A DNA stretch of 21,115 bases, taken from NCBI GenBank assembly GCA_019084435.1, contig JAHRFV010000144.1, positions 1 to 21,115 on the forward strand, given 5' to 3'. This DNA is from Dethiosulfatibacter sp. GTDB taxonomy: Bacteria > Bacillota_A > Clostridia > Tissierellales > Dethiosulfatibacteraceae. The position numbers and the translations under genes are program-made. Positions 8,520 to 16,952 of the stretch are shown here, one piece after another. Below the pieces are notes generated by a model that was not told where the DNA came from, ran no database searches, and saw only the letters and a list, made by a program, of their open reading frames with translations. Positions within the stretch are counted from its first letter, which is position 1. The number at the start of each line of letters is the position of its first letter.

Positions 8520-9143
8520 ATGATGATTTTAGAAAATATTGTAGTAGGAAGCTACATGGTGAATTGTTATCTGACAGGTAGCTCAGATACAAAAGAAGTG
8601 TTGATTATAGATCCAGGCTCAAGCCCAGGACCCATTAAATCGAAGATAGAAGAGCTGAAGCTAAAGCCAATCGCCGTTTTGTTGACCCATGGACATGGAG
8701 ATCACATAGGCGCTGTTTTAGAGCTTAAAGAGCATTACAGCATTCCAGTCTATATGCATCAATCGGACGGGGAAATGGTAGGCGCAACCAGAACCAATTT
8801 TACCAAAATGATGTTTGGAAGAAGCATCGAGTTTTCTCCTGAAAAATTTGTCAGCGAGGGTGATGTTATCACTGTAGGAGACCTTAAATATGAGATTATC
8901 CACACCCCGGGTCATACCCAGGGAGGAATCAGCATCAAATGTGAAGATGTAGTTTTTACAGGCGATACGCTGTTTCATGGCAGTATCGGAAGAACAGATC
9001 TACCTGGAGGCAACTACGACCAGTTGATCAATTCTATTAAGACAAAGCTGATGCAGTTGCCTGACGAGACAAAGGTCTATCCGGGTCACAACTCAGAATC
9101 AACTATTGGGTATGAAAGACAGTACAACCCGTTTTTAAGGTAA
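8520..9143 (+). CDS. MBL-fold metallohydrolase (YcbL/glyoxalase II-like)
   Basis: This 207-residue metallo-beta-lactamase-fold hydrolase belongs to the small glyoxalase II-like group. The metal-binding set is complete: THGHGDH (56-62), the histidine in HTPGHTQGG, the aspartate in FTGDTLF and the histidine in YPGHN near the C-terminus. It lacks the long C-terminal helical domain of true glyoxalase II, so the substrate is uncertain; small thioester hydrolysis is possible. I chose the ATG at 8520, with AAGGAG at 8507-8512 seven bases upstream; a TTG at 8514 adds only two residues. It starts 11 bases after dtd, a conserved neighbour. Confidence 0.9.
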   Translation: MMILENIVVGSYMVNCYLTGSSDTKEVLIIDPGSSPGPIKSKIEELKLKPIAVLLTHGHGDHIGAVLELKEHYSIPVYMHQSDGEMVGATRTNFTKMMFGRSIEFSPEKFVSEGDVITVGDLKYEIIHTPGHTQGGISIKCEDVVFTGDTLFHGSIGRTDLPGGNYDQLINSIKTKLMQLPDETKVYPGHNSESTIGYERQYNPFLR

Positions 9144-9157
9144 CAACGAGCTAAAAA

Positions 9158-10621
9158 ATGATTAAAATATATCTAAACGCAGCCATATCTCGTAATGAAA
9201 TCTATAACCTAATCAGAATATTTGATAAAAGCAATCAGATTATTTTTGATGAAGAAAATGTTATATTACAGGAAGGGCTGCATTTGGTTGTCATGAACAC
9301 CCGTATTTCTTTATTTGAAGAGGGTATTAAATCTGAAGATATTGACGTCAACATTGAATCACTGGTATATTTCAATGAGAATGAAGACGACAGGCTTAAA
9401 ATCGCAATCAGACACAGCCTCTACAGGATGCTTAGCAAGCATTACGATATAGTATCAAAATATGGCATCCTGTCAGGCACTCGTCCGGTCAAGCTGGTCA
9501 GGACAACTCTGGAAAGTGGATATAATCACCAGCAAATAAAAGAGGTGTTGAATCAGACCTATCTGATGGAACAGGATACTATTGGAAGATTGCTGTCAGT
9601 CTGTGCTTTTGAGAATAGCCTGCTAAAGAAGGATACAGGAAGTGTCAGCCTCTATATCGGGATACCCTTTTGTCCATCGAGATGCCACTATTGTTCATTT
9701 ATCTCTGAAATCTGCAACAATGAGACTGAGCTGGACGAATATCTGAATATATTAACCGAAGAACTAGCTATTAAAGCTGATATATTACAAACGAACAATC
9801 TTAACATCAATAGCGTCTATATTGGTGGTGGAACACCAACAGTTTTATCAGATCGTCAGTTAGGACGGCTCTTCAAAGCAATCAGCAGTCACTATGATCT
9901 AAAACAGGACATGGAGTACACCGTAGAAGCTGGAAGGCCTGACACCATCACACCGCTTAAACTAGAAACAATGAAAGCCAACGGAGTCAATCGCATCAGC
10001 ATCAATCCCCAGTCCATGAATGACGCTACATTAAGACAAATAGGTCGGGAGCATACAGTCAAGGATGTGATTAGAGCCTTCAAGGAGGCTAGGGAAGTAG
10101 GTTTTAAGACCATCAATATGGACCTGATCAGTGGATTACCGGGAGAAGATATCCATTCAGCAGAGAACAATCTGGCCCACATTCATGAACTGAAACCCGA
10201 GAACATAACCATCCACAATCTGTCAATTAAAAGGGGTTCAGACTATTACAAAGAAAATTATGTCAACCTAATTCAGGCGATTGAGTCCGAAAAGGTTAAC
10301 CAACTTTATAGAGAAGAGCTTGACAAATCAGGCATGCACGCCTATTATCTGTACCGGCAAAAAAACATTGCCAATAACGAAGATAATTGCGGCTACAGCT
10401 ATCCGGGACATGAATGCCTTTACAATATTAACATAATTGAAGAGATACAAACAATCATTGGCTTTGGAGCCGGGTCGGTCACTAAAATTGCAGATCTTGA
10501 AAACAACCGTATCCACAGGATTCCAAACAATAGAAACCTTCAGACATATAAGAATAAGCTAAAATCAAATTATTTGATTACAAAACAAACCATAGAGCAC
10601 ATAGGAGGAAGACATGGATAA
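9158..10621 (+). CDS. hemZ: Radical SAM coproporphyrinogen dehydrogenase-like protein HemZ
   Basis: HemZ proteins resemble oxygen-independent coproporphyrinogen III oxidase (HemN), which makes protoporphyrinogen by decarboxylating two propionates with SAM radicals. The 487-residue product has an N-terminal region of about 160 residues typical of the clostridial HemZ group (including LSGTRPVKLV, 105-114), then the radical SAM cluster motif C172-x3-C176-x2-C179 in GIPFCPSRCHYCSF, YIGGGTPT, and a C-terminal HemN-like domain. The extra cysteine seen after the third cluster cysteine in HemN is absent, as usual for HemZ/HemW relatives, so the heme role is inferred from the family name. No strong ribosome site precedes this ATG. 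It overlaps aspS by 8 bases. Confidence 0.87.
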   Translation: MIKIYLNAAISRNEIYNLIRIFDKSNQIIFDEENVILQEGLHLVVMNTRISLFEEGIKSEDIDVNIESLVYFNENEDDRLKIAIRHSLYRMLSKHYDIVSKYGILSGTRPVKLVRTTLESGYNHQQIKEVLNQTYLMEQDTIGRLLSVCAFENSLLKKDTGSVSLYIGIPFCPSRCHYCSFISEICNNETELDEYLNILTEELAIKADILQTNNLNINSVYIGGGTPTVLSDRQLGRLFKAISSHYDLKQDMEYTVEAGRPDTITPLKLETMKANGVNRISINPQSMNDATLRQIGREHTVKDVIRAFKEAREVGFKTINMDLISGLPGEDIHSAENNLAHIHELKPENITIHNLSIKRGSDYYKENYVNLIQAIESEKVNQLYREELDKSGMHAYYLYRQKNIANNEDNCGYSYPGHECLYNINIIEEIQTIIGFGAGSVTKIADLENNRIHRIPNNRNLQTYKNKLKSNYLITKQTIEHIGGRHG

Positions 10622-12395
10622 GCTTGGAACCACAAGAAGAACCAACAAATGCGGCACCCTTAGAAAAGAAAACATAAATGAAAAGGTAACGGTGATGGGA
10701 TGGGTCCAGAAGAAAAGAAATCTGGGTAGCCTGGTTTTCATTGATCTTAGAGATATTTCCGGCCTGGTTCAGGTAGTGTTTGACGAGGAATTGGATAAAA
10801 GCGCCTTTGACAAGGCCTCTGAAGTCAAGAGCGAGTATGTCATCACCATAACCGGAAAAGTCAGGGAGAGAGAATCAAAAAATGACAGCATGCCTACCGG
10901 TGACGTAGAGATTTATGGGGAAGAGATTAAAATACTTAGCCAGTCTGAAACACCGCCTATCTATGTAAGGGATAATGATGATGCCTCTGAAACGATGCGT
11001 CTCAAGAATAGATTCCTTGATTTGAGGAAACCATTCATGCAGAACAACCTGATTGTAAGAGCAAAAACTGCCAAGGTTATCAGGGACTTTATGAATGAAA
11101 ACGAGTTTTTAGAGATCGAGACACCAGTCCTCAATAAACCGACACCTGAAGGCGCAAGAGACTATCTGGTGCCAAGCAGGGTCAACAAGGGAAGCTTCTA
11201 TGCCTTGCCTCAATCACCCCAGATATTTAAGCAGTTATTGATGGTATCAGGGTATGACAGATACTATCAGATCGTAAAATGCTTCAGGGACGAGGATCTA
11301 AGAGCCAATAGACAGCCAGAGTTTACACAGCTAGACATCGAGATGTCTTTTGTGGATTCAGAGGACATTATAGCCATCAACGAAAGACTGATCACCAGAA
11401 TTTTTAAGGAAATCAAAAACATAGACATCCAAACACCCATCAAGAGAATGGACTATGATGAAGCCATGAATCGATACGGATCCGATAAGCCTGACCTGAG
11501 ATTCGGCTATGAGTTCAACGACCTGACTGATATCTTCACTGATTCGGAATTCAATGCCTTCAAATCGAATACAACAAACGGCAGAAGTGTTAAAGGCATA
11601 TTAGTATCAGGCAAGTCTGAATCATTCTCCAAAAAAGCAATATCAAAGCTTGAAAGCTTTGTCAAATCCTATGATGCCAAAGGGTTGGCATGGATCAAAC
11701 TAGAGGGTGAGGATTTGAACTCACCTATAGCGAAGTTTCTAGGCGAAAATGAGAAAACCAAGCTTGTCACCCAGCTCGAAATGAAAGACGGAGACATGCT
11801 GTTTATTGTTGCAGATACAACCAATGTAGTGAATAACGCACTAGGTGCTCTAAGGAAAAAAATTGCAGCTGACCTGAATGAGATTGATGAGAATCAATAC
11901 GAACTGGTCTGGATCACAGACTTCCCATTATTCGAGTATGATGAGGAAGCGAAGCGCTATGTTGCCAAGCACCATCCGTTTACCGCACCAGTTGATGAGG
12001 ACCTAGACAAGCTGGAATCCAATCCGGATGCGGTAAGGGCTAAGGCCTACGACATCGTCATAAACGGTGACGAAATAGGTGGTGGAAGCATCAGAATCAC
12101 TGACAGAGGACTCCAACAAAGAATGTTCAAGGCTTTGGGACTCACGGAAGATGAAGCTGAATCCAAATTCGGATTTTTGCTCAATTCCTTTAAATATGGT
12201 GTACCGCCACATGGTGGTATCGCATATGGTCTGGACAGGCTAATAATGACACTAACAGGCAGTACAAATATAAGAGACGTCATCGCATTTCCAAAGACTC
12301 AGAGCGCGTCCTGTCTTCTTTCGGGTGCACCAACAATAGTTGATGAAAACCAATTGAAGGAACTAGGAATCAAGCTGGATGTGCAGGTAGACTGA
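10614..12395 (+). CDS. aspS: Aspartate--tRNA ligase (bacterial type)
   Basis: AspRS charges tRNA-Asp. The 593-residue protein has an N-terminal OB anticodon-binding domain (about 15-110), class II motifs including the motif 2 stretch CFRDEDLRANRQPEFTQLD (223-241), the bacterial GAD insertion (about 290-410) and the motif 3 segment GGIAYGLDRL near the C-terminus. L37 in KKRNLGSL and K89 in RESKND match the residues reported for discriminating (tRNA-Asp-only) bacterial AspRS rather than the His/Gly of non-discriminating forms; this is inference. N232 replaces the Asp usual in LRADRQ. AGGAGG lies in the end of hemZ just before the ATG. In many Clostridia hisS sits between hemZ and aspS; here it is missing. 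Confidence 0.96.
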   Translation: MDKLGTTRRTNKCGTLRKENINEKVTVMGWVQKKRNLGSLVFIDLRDISGLVQVVFDEELDKSAFDKASEVKSEYVITITGKVRERESKNDSMPTGDVEIYGEEIKILSQSETPPIYVRDNDDASETMRLKNRFLDLRKPFMQNNLIVRAKTAKVIRDFMNENEFLEIETPVLNKPTPEGARDYLVPSRVNKGSFYALPQSPQIFKQLLMVSGYDRYYQIVKCFRDEDLRANRQPEFTQLDIEMSFVDSEDIIAINERLITRIFKEIKNIDIQTPIKRMDYDEAMNRYGSDKPDLRFGYEFNDLTDIFTDSEFNAFKSNTTNGRSVKGILVSGKSESFSKKAISKLESFVKSYDAKGLAWIKLEGEDLNSPIAKFLGENEKTKLVTQLEMKDGDMLFIVADTTNVVNNALGALRKKIAADLNEIDENQYELVWITDFPLFEYDEEAKRYVAKHHPFTAPVDEDLDKLESNPDAVRAKAYDIVINGDEIGGGSIRITDRGLQQRMFKALGLTEDEAESKFGFLLNSFKYGVPPHGGIAYGLDRLIMTLTGSTNIRDVIAFPKTQSASCLLSGAPTIVDENQLKELGIKLDVQVD

Positions 12396-13081
12396 TGAGA
12401 CCATGGGACAGACTAGAATTGGTTTATGGTGAGGCCTCTATTGAAAAACTGAGAAACAGCAGGGTGATGATTGCCGGTTTGGGTGGTGTAGGAAGCTACA
12501 GCGCCGAGGCCGTTGCCAGATGCTTCGTTGGCCAAATGACTTTGGTGGACTTCGATACCTACGACCTGACCAATCTCAACAGACAGCTCCATTCCAATCT
12601 TGAGGTACTGGAACAACTCAAGGTGGAGGTTATCGCCAGGGAACTCATGAAAATCAATCCTGACCTAGTTGTGAATAAACACGCCATAAAGATTGATGAA
12701 AATAATATTAATGAACTGTTTAATGGAGAAAAATACGATTATGTGATTGACGCCATTGATGACATCAATGCCAAATTGTTGCTTGTGGATTATTGTAAAA
12801 AACAGGATATTCCCATCATCAGCTGCATGGGAACCGGCAATAGGAGAAACCCTCAATCATTTTCCATAACCGATATCTCCAAGACCTTTAATTGCCCGAT
12901 GGCAAAAAAAATGAGAAGAGAGCTGAAAAGGATCGGCATAGAAAAGCATCAGGTAGTTTTTTCACAGGAGCTACCGGTTAAGAGTGTAAATACAACTACA
13001 ATTGGCAGCAATTCCTTTGTTCCTGCCTCGGCAGGTTTGCTTCTCGCCTCACATGTGGTAAACTGTATAGTTGAAAGGTAG
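12395..13081 (+). CDS. tcdA: tRNA threonylcarbamoyladenosine dehydratase TcdA-like (ThiF/E1 family)
   Basis: TcdA (CsdL) activates t6A37 of tRNA with ATP and cyclises it to ct6A. The 228-residue product has the ThiF/E1 nucleotide-binding loop GLGGVGS (28-34), acidic residues in VDFDTYD, the NRQ motif (62-64) that contacts ATP, and DYVIDAIDDINAK in mid-protein, followed by the TcdA-like CMGTGNRRNP. Length is slightly short but within the family range. Other ThiF relatives (MoeB, ThiF) carry zinc cysteine pairs that I do not see, which favours TcdA. The ATG shares one base with the aspS stop (TGATG), so the two tRNA genes are tightly coupled. Confidence 0.88.
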   Translation: MRPWDRLELVYGEASIEKLRNSRVMIAGLGGVGSYSAEAVARCFVGQMTLVDFDTYDLTNLNRQLHSNLEVLEQLKVEVIARELMKINPDLVVNKHAIKIDENNINELFNGEKYDYVIDAIDDINAKLLLVDYCKKQDIPIISCMGTGNRRNPQSFSITDISKTFNCPMAKKMRRELKRIGIEKHQVVFSQELPVKSVNTTTIGSNSFVPASAGLLLASHVVNCIVER

Positions 13082-13090
13082 TGAATTGTA

Positions 13091-13507
13091 ATGATAAAAA
13101 TCGCACAAGTGGTTAATATAGAAAATGATCTGGCTTATATTAAAGTGGCAAGGGCTTCAGCCTGTGGTGACAACTGTGCATCATGCGGCAGCAGCTGCAC
13201 ACAAAAGGGTCATATATTAAAGGTGAAAAACAATGATTACAAACTGGGACAATTGCTGACACTGACGACCAAGGACAAGAACCTGTTGGCCTATTCATCA
13301 GTTGCCTATGGTATCCCGCTGCTGGTCATGATTGCCGCAACCTACTTAAGCTATAGATATATAAATTTTGGAAACAAGGATATTGTATCAGCTGTCTCGG
13401 GATTGCTGTCTCTGGTGTTGTCTTTCTATATTCTCAAGCAACTGGACAGATTTGTATTCAAGGACTCTGATATCATCGAATCCATTGTTCCATATAGGGG
13501 TGAATAG
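13091..13507 (+). CDS. SoxR-reducing system protein RseC/MucC family
   Basis: This 138-residue membrane protein belongs to the RseC/MucC family, associated in other bacteria with RNF/Rsx electron transfer and SoxR reduction. An N-terminal soluble part carries four cysteines, C25-x3-C29-x2-C32-x3-C36 in the segment ACGDNCASCGSSC, likely to bind an Fe-S cluster or metal. Two membrane segments follow (about 66-88 and 97-115), then a short charged tail. It is ten bases after tcdA and two bases before a CsoR-family regulator, with AAGGTAG as ribosome site. The electron partner is not in this window. Confidence 0.82.
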   Translation: MIKIAQVVNIENDLAYIKVARASACGDNCASCGSSCTQKGHILKVKNNDYKLGQLLTLTTKDKNLLAYSSVAYGIPLLVMIAATYLSYRYINFGNKDIVSAVSGLLSLVLSFYILKQLDRFVFKDSDIIESIVPYRGE

Positions 13508-13509
13508 AG

Positions 13510-13770
13510 ATGGATGCCGATAGAGCTCTTTTGAATCGAATGAAACGCATTGAAGGTCAGGTTAAGGGCATTGAAAAGATGATAGAAAAAGGGGAATACT
13601 GCGGCGATATTCTGATACAGATATCTGCAGTTCGATCCGCCCTCAACAAAGTAGGCGGTGTCATCATCGAAAACTATGCCAAGAACTGCATTATCGAAAA
13701 AATGAACAATATTGACTCCGAGGACGCACTGGATGAGTTGTTGGAGATTATACTAAAATACAATAAATAA
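13510..13770 (+). CDS. CsoR/RcnR-family (DUF156) sensor, CstR-like cysteine pattern
   Basis: This 86-residue all-helical DNA-binding protein of the CsoR/RcnR family starts with the typical [20 protein letters not shown]. Members sense copper, nickel, formaldehyde or reactive sulfur. The copper CsoR fingerprint is Cys-His-Cys. Here C31 (in EYCGD) and C60 (in YAKNC) are kept, but the position four residues before C60, His in copper CsoR, is Tyr56. A two-cysteine pattern at 31 and 60 without the His matches the persulfide sensor CstR of Staphylococcus aureus, so reactive sulfur rather than copper is the likelier signal; this is inference. It stops where the glyA ribosome site begins and seems co-transcribed with the RseC-like gene. 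No sulfur-detoxification genes adjoin it. Confidence 0.87.
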   Translation: MDADRALLNRMKRIEGQVKGIEKMIEKGEYCGDILIQISAVRSALNKVGGVIIENYAKNCIIEKMNNIDSEDALDELLEIILKYNK

Positions 13771-13784
13771 TGAGGAGATATGAC

Positions 13785-15005
13785 ATGTTTGAAAACCTAA
13801 AGAAAGCTGATGTTGAAATTTACGACGCTATCCAACGTGAAATCGGAAGACAGCACAGAAATCTGGAGCTAATCGCTTCTGAGAATGTTGTTTCCATAGC
13901 GGTATTGGAAGCTATGGGAAGCCAGTTGACCAACAAGTATGCAGAGGGATACCCGGGTAAAAGATACTACGGTGGATGTGAATTTGTAGACCAGGCAGAA
14001 ACACTTGCAATCGACAGATTGAAGAAGCTTTTCAATGCCGAGCATGCCAATGTGCAGCCCCATTCAGGTGCGAATGCCAATATTGGTGTCTATTTCGCAG
14101 TCCTAGAACCTGGCGACAAAATCATGGGTATGAAGCTGACTGAGGGCGGACATCTGACACACGGGAGTCCTGTCAATATCTCAGGTAAATATTTTGAGAT
14201 AGTCCCATATGGAGTTGATCCTGAAACAGAGGTTCTTGACTATGAAGAGGTCAGAAAAATAGCCTTGAAAGAAAAGCCCAAAATGATTGTTGCAGGTGCC
14301 AGCGCATATGCCAGAATCATAGATTTTTCAAAATTCAGAGAAATCGCAGATGAAGTCGGCGCTTATCTGATGGTGGATATGGCTCATATTGCCGGACTTG
14401 TTGCGGCAGGCCTTCATCCTAGCCCGGTACCATACGCTGATTTTGTAACCACAACAACACACAAGACACTAAGAGGCCCAAGGGGTGGCGCTATCCTGTG
14501 CAAGGAAAAATATGCCAAGGCAATTGACAAGGCTATATTCCCGGGCATCCAGGGTGGACCGCTTATGCATGTCATAGCGGCAAAAGCTGTCAGCTTTAAA
14601 GAAGCACTTGAGGACAGCTTTGTTGAATACCAGAAACAGATTATCAAAAACGCAGCAGAGCTGGCTGATCAGTTAAAGCTGAGAGGGTTCAGATTGGTTT
14701 CAGACGGAACAGATAATCACCTGATGCTCATCGATTTGAGAAATAAAAATGTAACAGGTAAAGTTGCCGAAAAGCTACTGGATGAGATAAACGTAACAGT
14801 CAATAAAAACACAATACCAAACGATCCGGCAAGCCCATTTGTAACCAGCGGAATCCGTATCGGTACACCTGCCATCACTACTATGGGATTTAAGGAAAAA
14901 GATATGGCAGAAATCGCAGATATTATGGATGCTGCTATTACAGAATCACAAGAAAAGAATGTCCTGATCGAAAGAGTAGCCAAACTTATGGAGCGGTATG
15001 TCTAA
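13785..15005 (+). CDS. glyA: Serine hydroxymethyltransferase
   Basis: GlyA interconverts serine and glycine, charging tetrahydrofolate with one-carbon units. The 406-residue product has the family start ([11 protein letters not shown], 27-37), [13 protein letters not shown] (52-64), HSGANAN (93-99), DMAHIAGL and the PLP lysine K227 in [14 protein letters not shown]. The ATG at 13785 is preferred because GAGGAG (13772-13777) lies seven bases before it; the ATG at 13770 would make that ribosome site coding and add five untypical residues. Its last 8 bases overlap rarA. Placement after the CsoR-like gene suggests read-through expression rather than functional linkage. Confidence 0.97.
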   Translation: MFENLKKADVEIYDAIQREIGRQHRNLELIASENVVSIAVLEAMGSQLTNKYAEGYPGKRYYGGCEFVDQAETLAIDRLKKLFNAEHANVQPHSGANANIGVYFAVLEPGDKIMGMKLTEGGHLTHGSPVNISGKYFEIVPYGVDPETEVLDYEEVRKIALKEKPKMIVAGASAYARIIDFSKFREIADEVGAYLMVDMAHIAGLVAAGLHPSPVPYADFVTTTTHKTLRGPRGGAILCKEKYAKAIDKAIFPGIQGGPLMHVIAAKAVSFKEALEDSFVEYQKQIIKNAAELADQLKLRGFRLVSDGTDNHLMLIDLRNKNVTGKVAEKLLDEINVTVNKNTIPNDPASPFVTSGIRIGTPAITTMGFKEKDMAEIADIMDAAITESQEKNVLIERVAKLMERYV

Positions 15006-16341
15006 TCTCAATCTCTTCAACATGAATTACAATGAATTTATTAAGAACAACAGCCCGTTGGCTGATAAGATGCGACCGGTGGACCTGTCTGAATTTGTAG
15101 GACAGGCCCACATACTTGCTGAGGGCAAGATGCTAAGGAGAGCTATTGTTGCTGATAAGCTAAGCTCTATTATTCTCTATGGTCCTCCCGGAACAGGGAA
15201 GACCACCCTCGCAAGAATCATCGCTAAAGCAACACAGAAGAATTTCGAGACCCTCAATGCAGTAACAGCGGGAATAAAGGACATAAAAGAAAAAACCGCA
15301 GAGGCAATCAATCAGATTTCTATTTACAAGAGGCAGACCATTGTTTTTATTGATGAGATTCACAGATTCAATAAAACACAACAGGATGCTCTTTTGCCAT
15401 ATGTTGAAAACGGCACCATCATTTTAATCGGAGCTACAACAGAAAACCCATACTTTGAAGTCAACAGCGCTCTACTATCAAGATCAATGATTTTTGAGCT
15501 CAAAGCGTTGGATGAAGATGATGTTATCGCTATACTGCGAAGAGCAGTGGATAAGGTTCTGATCAAAGAAGCTGGACTCAATCTTTCAATAGACGATGAT
15601 GCTATTGAACTTCTTGCCAGCTACAGTGGAGGGGATGGAAGAAAAGCCCTCAATGCTCTCGAACTAGCAGTATTGACTACTGCAACCGACGAAGATGGAA
15701 GCATCAGAATAACTGTAACTGATGCCAAGGAAAGCATACAGAACAAGACATCTTATTACGACAAAAAAGGCGACAAACATTATGACATCATCTCAGCATT
15801 CATTAAAAGCCTGAGGGGTTCAGACCCGGATGCGGCTTTACTTTGGTTGGCAAAAATGATAAAGTCAGGTGAAGATCCAAAATTTATCGCCAGAAGACTA
15901 ATCATTTCAGCCTCGGAAGATGTGGGAAACGCAGATCCTAATGCCTTGAATATTGCAGTGAATTGTTTTAACGCAATCAATGTCATCGGAATGCCTGAAG
16001 GCAGGATTCCATTGGCACAGGCCACCATATACTTAGCATGTGCACCAAAAAGTAATACAGCCTATATGGCAATCAACAAGGCCCTGGATTTTATGAACAC
16101 CTATAATCCGGAGGTGCCAAATACCTTAAAAGACAGCAGCTACAAGTCCGCTTCCAAGTTGGGACACGGTGGGGGATACAAATATCCCCACGATTATCAG
16201 TATGGTTTTGTGGAACAAAATTATTTTCCACTTGATTTTAACGGCGAAAAGTTTTATAATCCTAAGAACATCGGATATGAAAAAAACATCAAGAAGTATT
16301 TGGATTTTATCAACGACTTGAAATCAGAGGAGGAAATATGA
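14998..16341 (+). CDS. rarA: Replication-associated recombination protein A (RarA/MgsA)
   Basis: RarA is a clamp-loader-like AAA+ ATPase that acts at stalled replication forks. The 447-residue product has the opening [18 protein letters not shown] (19-36), Walker [10 protein letters not shown] (62-70), Walker [10 protein letters not shown] (116-124) and sensor 1 IGATTENP, followed by the C-terminal tetramerisation domain including SEDVGNADP and [13 protein letters not shown]. The start at 14998 keeps the N-terminal LF segment seen in relatives; GGAG is only 4 bases away, so initiation may depend on coupling to glyA, which it overlaps by 8 bases. An ATG at 15022 is the alternative. Confidence 0.95.
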   Translation: MSNLNLFNMNYNEFIKNNSPLADKMRPVDLSEFVGQAHILAEGKMLRRAIVADKLSSIILYGPPGTGKTTLARIIAKATQKNFETLNAVTAGIKDIKEKTAEAINQISIYKRQTIVFIDEIHRFNKTQQDALLPYVENGTIILIGATTENPYFEVNSALLSRSMIFELKALDEDDVIAILRRAVDKVLIKEAGLNLSIDDDAIELLASYSGGDGRKALNALELAVLTTATDEDGSIRITVTDAKESIQNKTSYYDKKGDKHYDIISAFIKSLRGSDPDAALLWLAKMIKSGEDPKFIARRLIISASEDVGNADPNALNIAVNCFNAINVIGMPEGRIPLAQATIYLACAPKSNTAYMAINKALDFMNTYNPEVPNTLKDSSYKSASKLGHGGGYKYPHDYQYGFVEQNYFPLDFNGEKFYNPKNIGYEKNIKKYLDFINDLKSEEEI

Positions 16342-16835
16342 AATTTAATGTTAAATTCGAGGATTTTACAGATTCTAATTCTATAGATTTGATATGTGAA
16401 AAATTAAAGGGACTAAAAGAAGAAGGAAGCTATAATCTTGTAATTGAATACAACAACCATATAGAAGAATACGTCTTTTTAGACGATGAGTTTCTGGAGG
16501 TCAAGCCGGAGCATCTAAGATACCTGAAAGACTGTAGAAACAAATGCTCAGATCTGAATTTTGATCTGAAAAATATCTACCTGCTGGGACAGACAGATTA
16601 TTCCGACTCGAAAGGCTTGAAAGTAACCCTTGAAAAAACAAGCCAGATAGAAACCGGTAAAAATATCTACTGGCCGACAAAACAGATGTTTCTTTATGAC
16701 AATGGCAAAAAAGAACTAGATGCCAGACTACAGACAAACGACATCGACTTTGACGAGTATGAGACCAGATTGAGAATATTGCAAGCAGATTTGGGCTTTA
16801 TGGATTCCATCGAAGAAGACTACTATATTCACTAA
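16338..16835 (+). CDS. Hypothetical protein, last gene before the terminator
   Basis: I do not recognise this 165-residue protein. It is acidic and soluble-looking, with no membrane segment or signal peptide. Visible features are an N-terminal alternating beta/alpha pattern (VKFEDF, LVIEYNNHIEEYVFLDD), two cysteines four residues apart (C66 and C70, in KDCRNKCSD), a basic YWPTKQMFLYDNGKKE segment and an acidic C-terminus. No catalytic motif stands out. Codon and base use resemble the neighbours, so there is no sign of recent transfer. GAGGAGG precedes the ATG, which overlaps the rarA stop by 4 bases (ATGA), and an intrinsic terminator follows 6 bases after the stop. It is almost certainly expressed; its function is unknown. 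Confidence 0.82.
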   Translation: MKFNVKFEDFTDSNSIDLICEKLKGLKEEGSYNLVIEYNNHIEEYVFLDDEFLEVKPEHLRYLKDCRNKCSDLNFDLKNIYLLGQTDYSDSKGLKVTLEKTSQIETGKNIYWPTKQMFLYDNGKKELDARLQTNDIDFDEYETRLRILQADLGFMDSIEEDYYIH

Positions 16836-16841
16836 AATTTG

Positions 16842-16863
16842 GCACGAGAAATCGTGCTTTTTT
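16842..16863 (+). terminator. Intrinsic terminator of the long operon
   Basis: GCACGA (16842-16847) and TCGTGC (16852-16857) form a perfect 6-bp stem closing a GAAA tetraloop, followed by six T (16858-16863). An A-rich stretch lies upstream. It stands between the unknown gene ending at 16835 and the isc promoter, and cleanly separates the two operons. Confidence 0.88.
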
Positions 16864-16876
16864 CTTGCCATAATAG

Positions 16877-16905
16877 TTGACAAGATTACTAGGGTATACT
16901 ATACT
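16877..16905 (+). promoter_or_regulatory. Promoter of the iscR-iscS-iscU-mnmA operon
   Basis: TTGACA (16877-16882), a perfect -35 box, is followed after 17 bases by TATACT (16900-16905), a 5/6 match to the -10 consensus. An alternative TATACT at 16895-16900 has only 12 bases of spacing. Transcription would start near 16912, leaving a leader of about 40 bases with AGAGGTG as the iscR ribosome site. A promoter this strong usually needs a repressor. Confidence 0.8.
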
Positions 16906-16935
16906 CTATAAGGATACTCTATTAAATTAGTAGGG
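16890..16935. promoter_or_regulatory. Candidate IscR operator(s): two palindromes and a direct repeat
   Basis: Two imperfect palindromes lie here. The first, TAGGGTATA-C-TATACTCTA (16890-16908), has perfect GTATA/TATAC cores and covers the -10 box. The second, CTCTATTAA-A-TTAGTAGGG (16917-16935), has 9-bp arms with two G-T wobbles and covers the expected start site. ATACTCTAT occurs twice (16901-16909 and 16914-16922). Position over the promoter and directly ahead of an IscR-type gene suggests autoregulation. Binding is inferred and no consensus was searched. Confidence 0.55.
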
Positions 16936-16952
16936 ATTAGAGGTGTAAAAAC

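Noticed and set aside
9535..10621. hemZ as HemN or HemW
   Set aside because: The long N-terminal region before the radical SAM motif and the position after dtd and the MBL gene fit HemZ; HemN would have a fourth cysteine after the cluster motif.
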